From Nitratireductor thuwali (lineage in GTDB: Bacteria; Pseudomonadota; Alphaproteobacteria; Rhizobiales; Rhizobiaceae), in NCBI RefSeq assembly GCF_036621415.1, contig NZ_CP030941.1, positions 2,416,001 to 2,480,000 of the forward strand: a stretch of 64,000 nt of DNA, written 5' to 3'. This document shows, one piece after another, positions 54,823-63,415 of the stretch. The notes beneath the pieces are model-generated. The model was not told the origin of the DNA and ran no database searches. It was given only the letters and a program-made list of their open reading frames with translations. The translations under genes and the position numbers were made by a program. Position 1 is the first letter of the stretch, and each line of letters starts with the position of its first letter.

Positions 54823-55051
54823 CTGCAAATATCCCTCCGCCGGCGATTTTTCTGCGCTCGGCGCTGTGCTGTTTCGGCCACAGTCTCAGGAAAGTCGTCC
54901 GGTCGCCGCGGCAATGCCCGGATTGCTCCCATTTTCCGCCACGCACCGGTGCTTTTTGCACTGCGATATGTGAGGCCGTTCACCAGCTATTCACCCATGT
55001 TTCGATAGGGTGGAAAGGTGGAGGACGGCGAAGAGCAAGGAATTGGGGACC
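54823..55051. other. Gap upstream of the YciF-like gene
   Basis: About 230 bp of AT-richer sequence than its surroundings (stretches such as GATTTTTCTGCG and GTGCTTTTTGC). No conserved ORF, terminator or promoter I can support, apart from a weak ribosome site near 55038 that could serve the small ORF described next. Confidence 0.3.
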
Positions 55052-55198
55052 ATGGGTTTGGTCAAGCTTATTGTGCGGTGCACCAAGGCAATGCGCGAGA
55101 TCTTTCTCCCGCGCTATCATCCCGAACGCCACTATATGCGTGGACCGGGACCGGCCTGCGCACGGCGGCGGGACGGCGGCAATTCCGCCCACGCATGA
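55052..55198 (+). CDS. Small hypothetical ORF (48 residues)
   Basis: An ATG-initiated frame of 48 codons, beginning MGLVKLIVRCTKAMREIF and rich in Arg and His. AAGGA lies about 10 nt upstream. The first ~20 residues could form an amphipathic helix. I recognise no family, and the gap has no clear promoter, so it may not be translated. Confidence 0.25.
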   Translation: MGLVKLIVRCTKAMREIFLPRYHPERHYMRGPGPACARRRDGGNSAHA

Positions 55199-55214
55199 GC
55201 GTTTGGCATTCAGG

Positions 55215-55580
55215 TTAGCGGCAGGATCTGAGCACGATAGGCTCTCCTCCTTCGGCCCCAAGCGTCCGGCATTGCTTTTCTTCGCCGGCGCACAACTCCC
55301 AACCACCGGCCGTTTTGCCCGATGACGCCAGCACCAGCTGCTTTTGCGGCGGCAGTGAAGGCTCGTAGACCCACCAGCCATCGACCAGCTCGGCGTCGGA
55401 ATCCGGCTCCATGCCCGCACCCGAGCCCTTGACGCGCGCCTCGACCAGCCGCAGGCCCGACTGCTCCACGACCCAGCGTTCCTGCCATTCGACCTTTTCC
55501 ACCGAGTGCGTCCAGGACAGGGTGAACATGGTGGCGGCTATGACGAAGGGGGTGCCGCTGACAACAAGGCAAAGACTCAT
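55215..55580 (-). CDS. DUF1850 protein
   Basis: A 121-residue protein with a hydrophobic N-terminus (probable signal peptide) and the DUF1850 patterns FTLSWTHSVEKVEWQERW and LRLVEARVKGSGAGMEPD. DUF1850 genes almost always accompany TRAP-TAXI transporters; they may be accessory periplasmic proteins. ATG at 55580 overlaps the permease stop by 4 bp. Confidence 0.88.
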   Translation of the reverse strand: MSLCLVVSGTPFVIAATMFTLSWTHSVEKVEWQERWVVEQSGLRLVEARVKGSGAGMEPDSDAELVDGWWVYEPSLPPQKQLVLASSGKTAGGWELCAGEEKQCRTLGAEGGEPIVLRSCR

Positions 55581-57694
55581 TCGACGGCACCGTGCTTGTC
55601 TGTATTGGCAGGGATGTTGGCGTTGCCCTTGAAGAAATAAAGGCTGGCGAAGAAGGCGGCCGCAAGCCCGAAGCCGATCTCGTCCGTGACCGGCAGGGCC
55701 GCTATCAGCGTGAAGGCTGCCGCTGTGGCAAGCAGCCGTTCCCACGCCGCCAGCGGTCGCGACAGGTAGCCGATCACCGCTCCGCCCCAAAGGGCGATGG
55801 CAAGCCCGGTCTTGAATATGATGTAGGCCACGGCGGTATAATAGCCCCATGCCTCGGCCAGAGGTCCGCCGTCCTGCAGCATCAGCGCCGGCGTGTAGAC
55901 CGCCATGAAGGGGATGACGAAGCCCGCGGCGGCGATCTTGATCGCCTCCATGGAGATCTTCAGCCCGCTTTCCTTGGCGATGGGCCCGGCCGCGAAGCAG
56001 GCCAGCGCCACCGGCGGCGTGAGATCGGCGAGAATGCCGAAATAAAAGACGAACATATGGCTGACGATCAGCGGCACGCCCAGCTCCAGAAGCGCCGGTC
56101 CGGCGATCGACGACGTGATGATGTAGTTGGGGATGGTGGGAATCCCCATGCCCAGGATGATGCAGGTGATCATGGTGAGCACCAGCGACAGGAACAGGCT
56201 GGTCTCGCCCACCGAGACGATGAACTGGCCGAAAGTATTGGCCGCTCCCGTCAGCGTCATGGTGCCGATGATGATGCCGACGATGGCGCAGGCGACGCCC
56301 ACCGGCAGCGCCGTTTTCGCGCCCTCGGCCAGCGAGGCGCGGCAGACGTCCAGCGTCTTGCGGCCGCCCTCGACGAAGATGTTGGCGGCGATCAGCAAAA
56401 GGCCGGCTATCAGCACCACATTGATGCCGAACCGGAAGAAGCTGGCCGCCACCAGCCCGAGGCCGATCCAGAAGATCACCCGCAGCACCTGGTTGGGCAG
56501 CCCCAGCGCCACCGATCCTCCGAGGATCAGCAGCACTGTCATGGCAAGCCCGATCGTCCCGGCGAAAAGCGGCGTATAGCCGGTGAAGAGAAGATAGACG
56601 AGCACGGCCAGGGGGAGGATCAGATACCACCGCTCCCTGAGTGCCCTGACGGCCGAAGGCAGTTCCGATTTCGGCAGGCCGTGCAGACCGTGCTTGCCCG
56701 CTTCCAGATGCACCATCCAGAAGGCGGAGGCGAAATAGAGCACGGCGGGAATGATTGCCGCCTTCACCACCTCGTAATATTCGATGCCCAGCGTCTCCGC
56801 CATGATGAAGGCGACCGCGCCCATCACCGGCGGCATGATCTGCCCGCCCATGGAAGCGGTGGATTCGACGCCGCCGGCAAAGGCGGCGCGATAGCCGAAG
56901 CGCTTCATCAGCGGAATGGTGAACTGGCCCGTGGTCACCACATTGGCCACGCCCGAACCGGAGATCGTGCCCATCAGTCCGGACGAGATGACGGAGACCT
57001 TGGCCGCGCCGCCGCGCGCGTGGCCGACCAGGCCGAGCGAGACGTCGGTGAACAGCTTGATCATGCCCGCCCGCTCGAGGAACGAGCCGAACAGGATGAA
57101 CAGGAAGATGTAGGTGGCGGAGACATAGACGGGGATGCCGTAAATGCCCTCCGTGCCATAGGCCATGTGGTCGATGACCTGCGAGAAGTCATAGCCGCGA
57201 TGGTCGAGCGGTGCGGGCAGATACTGGCCGAGCAGGCAGTAGGCCAGGAAGGCACCGGATATGATCGGCAGCGCCGGCCCCATCAGGATATAGGCAGCGG
57301 CGAAAACCGTTGCGAGCGCGATCACGCCGAACACGATATCGCGGAAAAGGGGATCGCCGGCGCGCAGCAGCAGCGGCTCGTATTCGACGAACTGGTAGAG
57401 CGCGACCGCGACGCCGGCCAGCGCCAGCGCCCACGCCCCGGCCTTCATTCCCGGGCCGGCCCCGCGCGCCATGGCCACCAACGGAAAAACGAGCAGCATC
57501 AGGAAGCCGACATGGAAGCCGCGCATCACCTGGCTCGGCAGGCTGATAATGTGGGCGGCGGTCGCGATCTGGAAGAGCGAGAACACGACCGCGATCCACA
57601 TGAGAAGCCGCCCTTCGGCGCTGTCGTGGAAATCCCCGTGGGTGGGGTCCTGCAGGTCTGCCCCCGGATGGGCGGTAGGTATCGTGTCGCTCAC
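55577..57694 (-). CDS. TRAP-TAXI transporter fused 4TM/12TM permease
   Basis: A 705-residue membrane protein in which the small (DctQ-like) and large (DctM-like) permease parts are fused, as usual for TAXI-type TRAP transporters. DctM signatures: GMIKLFTDVSLGLVGHARGGAAKVSVISSGLMGTISGSG and MGIPTIPNYIITS. It imports an organic solute using an ion gradient and a TAXI binding protein. The start is GTG at 57694. Only the solute-binding gene and DUF1850 are linked. Confidence 0.92.
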   Translation of the reverse strand: MSDTIPTAHPGADLQDPTHGDFHDSAEGRLLMWIAVVFSLFQIATAAHIISLPSQVMRGFHVGFLMLLVFPLVAMARGAGPGMKAGAWALALAGVAVALYQFVEYEPLLLRAGDPLFRDIVFGVIALATVFAAAYILMGPALPIISGAFLAYCLLGQYLPAPLDHRGYDFSQVIDHMAYGTEGIYGIPVYVSATYIFLFILFGSFLERAGMIKLFTDVSLGLVGHARGGAAKVSVISSGLMGTISGSGVANVVTTGQFTIPLMKRFGYRAAFAGGVESTASMGGQIMPPVMGAVAFIMAETLGIEYYEVVKAAIIPAVLYFASAFWMVHLEAGKHGLHGLPKSELPSAVRALRERWYLILPLAVLVYLLFTGYTPLFAGTIGLAMTVLLILGGSVALGLPNQVLRVIFWIGLGLVAASFFRFGINVVLIAGLLLIAANIFVEGGRKTLDVCRASLAEGAKTALPVGVACAIVGIIIGTMTLTGAANTFGQFIVSVGETSLFLSLVLTMITCIILGMGIPTIPNYIITSSIAGPALLELGVPLIVSHMFVFYFGILADLTPPVALACFAAGPIAKESGLKISMEAIKIAAAGFVIPFMAVYTPALMLQDGGPLAEAWGYYTAVAYIIFKTGLAIALWGGAVIGYLSRPLAAWERLLATAAAFTLIAALPVTDEIGFGLAAAFFASLYFFKGNANIPANTDKHGAVE

Positions 57695-57746
57695 GGCGGT
57701 CCCCGTTATTATTGTTTCTTGGGCTTCGGCCGGCTCTCCAGTTGCG

Positions 57747-57958
57747 TTTGCCGCCGCGCCCCTGCGCGCACCCCTTTGCCCTGAGCCTGTCGGGCATCTC
57801 CCCCTCGAGGGAAGATCACCTCTTCATGGAAGTCTCGCTTCTTCCTCAAAGAATTGGCGAAACCGGCCATGCCAGCCAATCTCCGCCGTTGAGGGGGAGA
57901 TGCCCGGCGCCCTCGGCAGGCTCAGGGCAAAGGGGCGCGCGCAGGACGCGGCGGCAAA
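57747..57958. repeat. Large palindromic intergenic repeat, copy 2
   Basis: A left arm of 60 nt (57747-57806) and a right arm of 68 nt (57891-57958) are inverted copies, with a few mismatches and one 9-nt insertion; the loop is 84 nt. The core GGGCATCTCCCCCTC is the same as in the repeat at 34352-34508. It fills most of the 341-bp space between the TAXI binding-protein gene and the permease gene. No gene is seen there. Confidence 0.78.
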
Positions 57959-58035
57959 CCTGGAGAGCCAGGGTCAGCACCCAGTCGATCTTGGGAAAGG
58001 GGCCTGCCGGCCCCCTTCCTGCCTGAGCCGTCGTC

Positions 58036-58992
58036 CTACATCAGCCCCTTTTCCTTATAGTACCGCTCGGCGCCCGGATGCAGCGGCAGCGGCATGCCCT
58101 TGGGGGCATCTTCGAGCGAGATCGCCTTGGCGGCCGCATGGGCGGCGACCATTTCGTCCAGGTTCTCGAAAAGCTGCTTGGTCATCTGATAGGCCGTTTC
58201 CTCCGAGACATCCTCATGCGTGACGAGGATGTTGGTGATGGCAAGCGTCGGCACGTCCTCGGTCTGGCCCTCATAGGTCCCGGCGGGGATTGTCGCGGCG
58301 ACGAAGGGCGCCCCCAGCGTCTCGGCCACGCTTTCCGGGACGGAGACGATGGTCACCGGCAGGGAGATCGCCAGATCCTTGATGGAGGAAACGCCGAGGC
58401 CGGCGGACTGCAGCGTCGCGTCGAGCTGGCGGTTCTTGATGAGCTCGACCGATTCGCCGAACGGCAGGTATTCGGTCTTGGAAAGGTCGTCATAGCTCAT
58501 GCCCATCGCATCGAAGATGCGCCGGGCATTCAGCTCGGTTCCCGACTTCGGCGCCCCGACGGACAGGGCCTTGCCTTTCAGATCCTCGAAATTCTCTATG
58601 CCGGACTCTTCGGAAGCCACGATCTGGATATAGTTCGGATAGATGGCGGCGATGCCGCGCAGCTTGTCCAGCTTCTGGGGGAAGCCCACCTCTTCGTCGC
58701 CTTCCCATGCCGATTTTACCGAATCGCCCAGCGCGAAGGCGATCTCGCCGCGGCCCTGCTGCAGCAGGTTCAGGTTCTCCACCGAAGCCTTCGTCGACTG
58801 TACCTGTGTGCGTGCGCCCTCGATATTGTCGCCGTAGATCTTCGAAAGCGCGACGCCCAGCGGGTAGTAGACACCCGACGTGCCGCCCGTGAGCACGTTG
58901 ATGAACTCCTGGGCGCTCGCGGTTGCGCCGCCAAGGCCCACGCTGAGCGCCAGCGCGCCAGCCGCTAAAAGATTCCGTTTCAACCCGAACAT
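58036..58992 (-). CDS. TAXI-family TRAP transporter solute-binding protein
   Basis: A 318-residue periplasmic protein with signal peptide ending near ATASAQ (residue ~27). The TAXI pattern is FINVLTGGTSGVYYPLGVALSKI, followed by STKASVENLNLL and YPNYIQIV. It captures the solute for the fused permease encoded downstream; related proteins bind glutamate, but here the ligand is not known. ATG at 58992 with GGAGGAG just before it. Confidence 0.92.
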   Translation of the reverse strand: MFGLKRNLLAAGALALSVGLGGATASAQEFINVLTGGTSGVYYPLGVALSKIYGDNIEGARTQVQSTKASVENLNLLQQGRGEIAFALGDSVKSAWEGDEEVGFPQKLDKLRGIAAIYPNYIQIVASEESGIENFEDLKGKALSVGAPKSGTELNARRIFDAMGMSYDDLSKTEYLPFGESVELIKNRQLDATLQSAGLGVSSIKDLAISLPVTIVSVPESVAETLGAPFVAATIPAGTYEGQTEDVPTLAITNILVTHEDVSEETAYQMTKQLFENLDEMVAAHAAAKAISLEDAPKGMPLPLHPGAERYYKEKGLM

Positions 58993-59153
58993 GAGCTCCT
59001 CCGATTTGTTTGTGCCCGCGCCAGTGGCAGCGCAAAGGAAGCAAAATCTAGGCGATCTGCTCTGCGATGCCTACAGGGATTTTGCGCCAGGCGCAGGCGG
59101 GAGGCGCACCATAGCCCGATGACGGCGATGGGGAAATGGCAATTGGCCCCGTT

Positions 59154-59954
59154 TCAACTTTCGGCGAACATCTTCTGTAGCCGCCCAAAGGCCATGGCGT
59201 CGCGGGCGAAGGTAAAGGTGCCGGTCTCCCGCATCTCGTTCGCCGCCCGTTCGACCGCGCCGAAAGCCAGGTTGGTGAGCTTGGAGCCGAGCGAGATGCG
59301 CTTCACCCCGGCCTCGGACAGGCTGGCGACGGAGAAGCCGTCCACCGCCAGCACATTGACCGGCTTGGAGACCGCGGCGCAGATTTCGCGCACCTGCGCG
59401 ATATCGCTCAGCCCGGGTGCGTAAAGCACGTCGGCGCCAGCTTCCTCGAAGGCCTTGAGCCGGGCAATGGTGTCGTCCAGGTCCGGCCGGCCCCAGAGGA
59501 AGTTCTCCGCCCGCGCCGTGAACACGAAATCCCGCTTGAGCGCCCGCGCGGCCTCCACGGCCGCGACCACCCGTTCCACGGCGAGCGTAAGATCGTAGAT
59601 GGGCTTGTCGGCGTCCCCCGTCGCATCCTCAATGGAGCAGCCGGCGAGCCCTGCCGCATCGGCCGCGAACACCGTTTCGGCGGCGCTGTCGGCGCTGTCG
59701 CCTTTGCCTTTCTCAAGGTCGGCGGAGACCGGCAGGGGCGTTGCCCCGGCGATCTCCCGGCAATGCTCGATCATCGCCTCGAAGCCTACGCCGCCATCGG
59801 GCAGGCCGCGCGAGAAGGCATAGCCGGCGCTGGTCGTAGCCAGCGCCTTGAAGCCCAGCTCGGCCAGCAGCTTGGCCGTGCCGATGTCCCATGGATTGGG
59901 AATGATGAAAGCGGTGTCGCCGTGATGCAGCGCGCGAAAATCTGGGTCAGCCAT
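59154..59954 (-). CDS. Isocitrate lyase/PEP mutase superfamily enzyme
   Basis: A 266-residue TIM-barrel enzyme of the PEP mutase/isocitrate lyase group, acting on C-C or C-P bonds of alpha-oxo acids. Features: IIPNPWDIGTAKLL, VSADLEKG, GCSIEDATGD, and FTARAENF with the metal and substrate residues. The usual ICL/PEP mutase KKCGH/EDK-x-loop Cys motif is not seen, so oxaloacetate decarboxylase-like or methylisocitrate lyase-like activity cannot be decided. Upstream of the TAXI gene, same strand, 161 bp apart. Confidence 0.83.
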   Translation of the reverse strand: MADPDFRALHHGDTAFIIPNPWDIGTAKLLAELGFKALATTSAGYAFSRGLPDGGVGFEAMIEHCREIAGATPLPVSADLEKGKGDSADSAAETVFAADAAGLAGCSIEDATGDADKPIYDLTLAVERVVAAVEAARALKRDFVFTARAENFLWGRPDLDDTIARLKAFEEAGADVLYAPGLSDIAQVREICAAVSKPVNVLAVDGFSVASLSEAGVKRISLGSKLTNLAFGAVERAANEMRETGTFTFARDAMAFGRLQKMFAES

Positions 59955-60107
59955 GACGGTGCCTCCCTTCTGGCAAACAGATGATGCTTAAAGGGAGACG
60001 GCGCGCACGCCTTGTCAAGAAGGTTGATTCACGCTCATGCCAATTGCACCGGCGGTTGAACCACCCCTGCACGGCAAAAGGGACAAGGCTCACCGGCTCG
60101 CCCGGCG

Positions 60108-60593
60108 TCAGACCGTTCCGGTGGAGCCGAAACCGCCGGCGCCGCGGGCGGTCTCGCCCGCATGGCTGCGCTCCTCGGTTCTCACCCGCGTCACCGGCGC
60201 GATGACGAGCTGGGCGATGCGCATGCCGCGCGTTATGGCAAGATCCGCGTCGCCGTGATTGATCAGCAGCACCTGCAGTTCGCCCCGGTAGTCCCAGTCG
60301 ATCGTGCCCGGCGTGTTGAGGCAGGTGATTCCGTGCTTGAGCGCCAGCCCCGAACGCGGCCGCACCTGGCCTTCGAAACCTTGCGGTATTTCCGCGATGA
60401 ACCCGGTCGGCACAATTGCCCGCCGCCCCGGCAGGAGGATGATCTGGCGATCCTCCGGCACGGCCGCGCGCAGATCCATGCCGGCCGCGCCCTCGCTCTC
60501 ATAGGCGGGCAGGGCGATGCCCTCCGCATGCGGCAGGCGCACGAAGCCGAGGGTGGGGCCGATGACCGGCATGGAGGAAAGTGTATTGGCCAT
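60108..60593 (-). CDS. dut: dUTP diphosphatase
   Basis: A 161-residue trimeric dUTPase which converts dUTP to dUMP and keeps uracil out of DNA. All five motifs are visible: [42 protein letters not shown] and the C-terminal GAGGFGSTG arm that closes over the active site. ATG at 60593. Usually next to coaBC in relatives, but here flanked by the PEP mutase-like and SRPBCC genes. Confidence 0.95.
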   Translation of the reverse strand: MANTLSSMPVIGPTLGFVRLPHAEGIALPAYESEGAAGMDLRAAVPEDRQIILLPGRRAIVPTGFIAEIPQGFEGQVRPRSGLALKHGITCLNTPGTIDWDYRGELQVLLINHGDADLAITRGMRIAQLVIAPVTRVRTEERSHAGETARGAGGFGSTGTV

Positions 60594-60716
60594 GCCCCTA
60601 TCTGGCGCGAGAGGCAGCGGGCGTCAATTCCGCCGTCTTCCGCCAGGGCTCTTTTTCAACGTCTTTTAGCGGAACTTGATGAATTGAAGCCGGATCGAGT
60701 TGCGGGTGGCATCCCG

Positions 60717-60836
60717 CCCTCGTGGTTCGACAAGCTCACCATGAGGGCCGGCGGCTGCGCCGCCACTCCGGCGCCCCGTGCTGCACCGGCGTCACCTTGC
60801 CCTCACCCTCATCCTGAGCCTGTCGAAGGACGGGGG
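60717..60836. repeat. Inverted repeat of the dispersed GACAAGCTCACCATGAGG type
   Basis: Two 31-nt arms (60717-60747 and 60806-60836) match as inverted copies at about 24 of 31 positions, with a 58-nt loop. The left arm resembles a repeat frequently seen between genes of Hyphomicrobiales and Sphingomonadales (GGTTCGACAAGCTCACCATGAGG-like). It lies in the 293-bp gap between dut and the SRPBCC gene, where I see no ORF. Confidence 0.6.
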
Positions 60837-60886
60837 GGTAAGGGCACGCGCCAACTCACCTGAGTTCTGCGACCGATATGCAGCCG

Positions 60887-61372
60887 TCAGCCCCGGCGGG
60901 CCAGCAGGTTGGCGAAACGCTGCAGGTAGAGCGGCCACCCTCCATCCCCGGCGACACCGTCGCGCACGCCTTCCCAGCCGTCGCCGTGGCGTTCCAGCTT
61001 GCGGTGCTCGATCTCGACGCGGGTTCGGTTTTCCGCCTCGGCGGTGAACCGCACCTCCCACTCGCTCGCCTTGTCGGGGTCGGTCTCGATCTGCCACTGC
61101 GGTGAGATGTCCCAGCTCAGCAGCACTCGATGGGGTGGCTCGTAGGCCAGCACGCGCGCCCAGCGGCATTCGCTGCCGTCGGTGCCGCGGTCATAGATGT
61201 GGCCGCCGACCCGGGGCTCGAACACCGTTTCGGCGATCGGGACGGCGAGCATGTTGTGCTCGCGCGGCTTGAAGCTGCCGAACTCCTCGGTGAAGACCCT
61301 GAATGCACGCTCGACCGGCGCCTCGACCACGATGGACTGTTTCACTGACGTGTCTGCTGCATGGGTGCTCAT
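60887..61372 (-). CDS. SRPBCC (AHSA1-like) domain protein
   Basis: A 161-residue START-like helix-grip protein: VVEAPVERAFRVFTEEFGSF, RVGGHIYDRGTDGSE and LSWDISPQWQIETDP. Typical of AHSA1-type SRPBCC proteins, which bind small hydrophobic ligands. It overlaps the ArsR-type gene by 4 bp, a frequent alphaproteobacterial pair in which the regulator probably controls both. Ligand unknown. Confidence 0.88.
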   Translation of the reverse strand: MSTHAADTSVKQSIVVEAPVERAFRVFTEEFGSFKPREHNMLAVPIAETVFEPRVGGHIYDRGTDGSECRWARVLAYEPPHRVLLSWDISPQWQIETDPDKASEWEVRFTAEAENRTRVEIEHRKLERHGDGWEGVRDGVAGDGGWPLYLQRFANLLARRG

Positions 61373-61686
61373 CGCTCTTCCTCCGGTGGTTGCTCGACGG
61401 CCGCCTTGTAGGCCGCCAGAGTCTTGCTCCAGAAACGGTCGAGCTCGGCGCGAAGGCGCGCCAGCCCGTCGGGATCGACATGGTAGATGTTGCTGGCGCC
61501 TTTGGGCGTCGCGCGGACAAGCTGCACCTCTCTCAGCACCTTCAGATGCTGCGAGACCGCCGACTGGGTCACCGGCAGCGCCCGGGTGATCTCCGCCACC
61601 GAGCGCGGCCGCTCCGCAACCAGTTCGAAGACGGCCCGGCGGGTAGGGTCGGCAAGTGCCGTCAGCGGTGCAATATCATTAGCCAT
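61369..61686 (-). CDS. ArsR-family regulator of the SRPBCC pair
   Basis: A 105-residue single winged helix: LADPTRRAVFELVAERPRSVAEITRALPVTQSAVSQHLKVLREVQLV. No metal-binding Cys is present (ELVAE where ArsR has ELCVC), so it does not seem to be a metal sensor. Two perfect palindromes cover the region from the ATG to 25 bp upstream, so autorepression is likely. Its stop overlaps the SRPBCC ATG. Confidence 0.9.
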   Translation of the reverse strand: MANDIAPLTALADPTRRAVFELVAERPRSVAEITRALPVTQSAVSQHLKVLREVQLVRATPKGASNIYHVDPDGLARLRAELDRFWSKTLAAYKAAVEQPPEEER

Positions 61687-61711
61687 TGCTAATCATTAGT
61701 AGAAACTAATG
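61678..61711. promoter_or_regulatory. Two abutting palindromic operators of the ArsR-SRPBCC pair
   Basis: ATTAGC-CATT-GCTAAT (61678-61693) overlaps the ArsR ATG (61684-61686). CATTAGT-AGAA-ACTAATG (61694-61711) follows without a gap. Both are perfect, with 4-nt centres, and share the TTAG/CTAA half-site. They are the natural binding sites for the ArsR dimer, possibly cooperative. The second also lies about 115 bp before prfC. Confidence 0.7.
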
Positions 61712-61825
61712 AAAAGGTCAAGCCGGGCTGGAATCCGGGCTCGGCCTCCCCATATCCGAGCCGATTTCCATTCGACAGCGGCGGCCCCGGCTGGTAAGAG
61801 CCCGCCGACAAAGGGATTTCAGGAC

Positions 61826-63415
61826 ATGGCCGAGAAACTCGCCGATGCGGTGGCGCGCCGCCGCACCTTCGCGATCATTTCGCACCCCGACGCGGGCAAG
61901 ACGACGCTCACCGAGAAGCTGCTTCTTTTCGGCGGTGCCATCCAGCTCGCCGGCGAGGTCAAGGCCAAGAAAAACAGGGTTCAGACGCGATCCGACTGGA
62001 TGAATATCGAGCGCGAGCGCGGCATCTCCGTCGTCACCTCGGTCATGACCTTCGAATATGGCGACCACGTCTTCAATCTTCTGGATACGCCCGGCCACGA
62101 GGACTTCGCCGACGACACCTATCGCACGCTGACCGCCGTCGACAGCGCCATCATGGTCATCGACGCGGCCAAGGGCATCGAGCCGCGCACCCTGAAGCTG
62201 TTCGAGGTCTGCCGCCTGCGCGACATCCCCATCGTCACCTTCGTCAACAAGATGGACCGTGAAAGCCGCGATCCCTTCGAGATTCTCGACGAGATCGAAG
62301 AGAAGCTGGCGCTCGACACGGCCCCCGTCACCTGGCCCATCGGCCGGGCGAAGAGCTTTTCCGGCACCTACAATCTCGCCAATTCCACCATGCGCAGGTC
62401 CGACAACGATGTCGAACCCCTCGCGGTCAACGGTCCGCAATCGGACGCCGTCGCCGGTCTTTTGCCCGAGCATGAGCGCGACGTTCTGGTCGAGGAGATG
62501 ATGCTGGCGCAGGAGGCTTGCCGCCCGTTCGATCTGCAGGCCTTCCGCGAAGGCCATCTGACGCCCGTTTATTTCGGTTCGGCGCTCAGGAACTACGGGG
62601 TGCGCGATCTGATCGAGGCTCTGGGCGCCTATGGCCCGCCGCCGCGCGCCCAGGAGGCCGATTCGCGCCGCGTGCAGGCGACCGAGGAGAAGATGACTTC
62701 CTTCGTGTTCAAGATCCAGGCCAATATGGACCCCAACCATCGCGACCGCATCGCCTTCGTGCGCGTCTGCTCCGGCCGGCTGGAGCGCGGCATGAAGGCC
62801 AAGCTGGTGCGCACCGGCAAGCCCATCAGCCTTTCGGCGCCGCAGTTCTTCTTCGCCAAGAGCCGCATCACCGCCGACGAGGCCTTTGCCGGCGACGTGG
62901 TGGGCATCCCCAATCACGGAACGCTGAGGATCGGCGATACGCTGACCGAGGGCGAGGAGCTCCTGTTCCGCGGCGTGCCGAACTTCGCGCCGGAAATCCT
63001 GCGCCGCGTGCGGCTCGGCGACGCCATGAAGGCCAAGAAGCTGAAGGAAGCGCTCCAGCAGATGGCGGAGGAGGGCGTCGTCCAGCTCTTTACGCCCGAA
63101 GACGGCTCTCCGGCCATCGTCGGCGTGGTCGGCGCGCTGCAGCTCGACGTGCTCAAGGAGCGCCTCAAGAACGAATACGCCCTGCCTGTCGAGTTCGAGA
63201 TGGCGCGCTTTTCCGTTTGCCGCTGGATATCGTCGGATCAGAAGGGCGAGGTGGACCGCTTCATCGCCGCCCATCGCGGCGATATCGCCCGCGACCTCGA
63301 CGACGATCCCGTCTTCCTCGCCCAGCACGAGTTCGGCCTGAAATATGAGGCCGACCGCTGGAAGGCCATCACCTTCACCGCCGTCAAGGACTACCAGGCC
63401 CGGGAAGCTGCCTGA
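61826..63415 (+). CDS. prfC: Peptide chain release factor 3
   Basis: A 529-residue GTPase that removes RF1/RF2 from the ribosome after peptide release. G motifs: SHPDAGKTTLTEKLL (P-loop), DTPGHEDF, and NKMDRE. The fold continues with EF-Tu-like domain II and RF3 domain III (VVGALQLDVLKERLKNEYALPVEFE). ATG at 61826 with AGGA just upstream; the frame is open for 39 codons before it, but that portion is not conserved. Followed by a 434-bp gap. Confidence 0.95.
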   Translation: MAEKLADAVARRRTFAIISHPDAGKTTLTEKLLLFGGAIQLAGEVKAKKNRVQTRSDWMNIERERGISVVTSVMTFEYGDHVFNLLDTPGHEDFADDTYRTLTAVDSAIMVIDAAKGIEPRTLKLFEVCRLRDIPIVTFVNKMDRESRDPFEILDEIEEKLALDTAPVTWPIGRAKSFSGTYNLANSTMRRSDNDVEPLAVNGPQSDAVAGLLPEHERDVLVEEMMLAQEACRPFDLQAFREGHLTPVYFGSALRNYGVRDLIEALGAYGPPPRAQEADSRRVQATEEKMTSFVFKIQANMDPNHRDRIAFVRVCSGRLERGMKAKLVRTGKPISLSAPQFFFAKSRITADEAFAGDVVGIPNHGTLRIGDTLTEGEELLFRGVPNFAPEILRRVRLGDAMKAKKLKEALQQMAEEGVVQLFTPEDGSPAIVGVVGALQLDVLKERLKNEYALPVEFEMARFSVCRWISSDQKGEVDRFIAAHRGDIARDLDDDPVFLAQHEFGLKYEADRWKAITFTAVKDYQAREAA

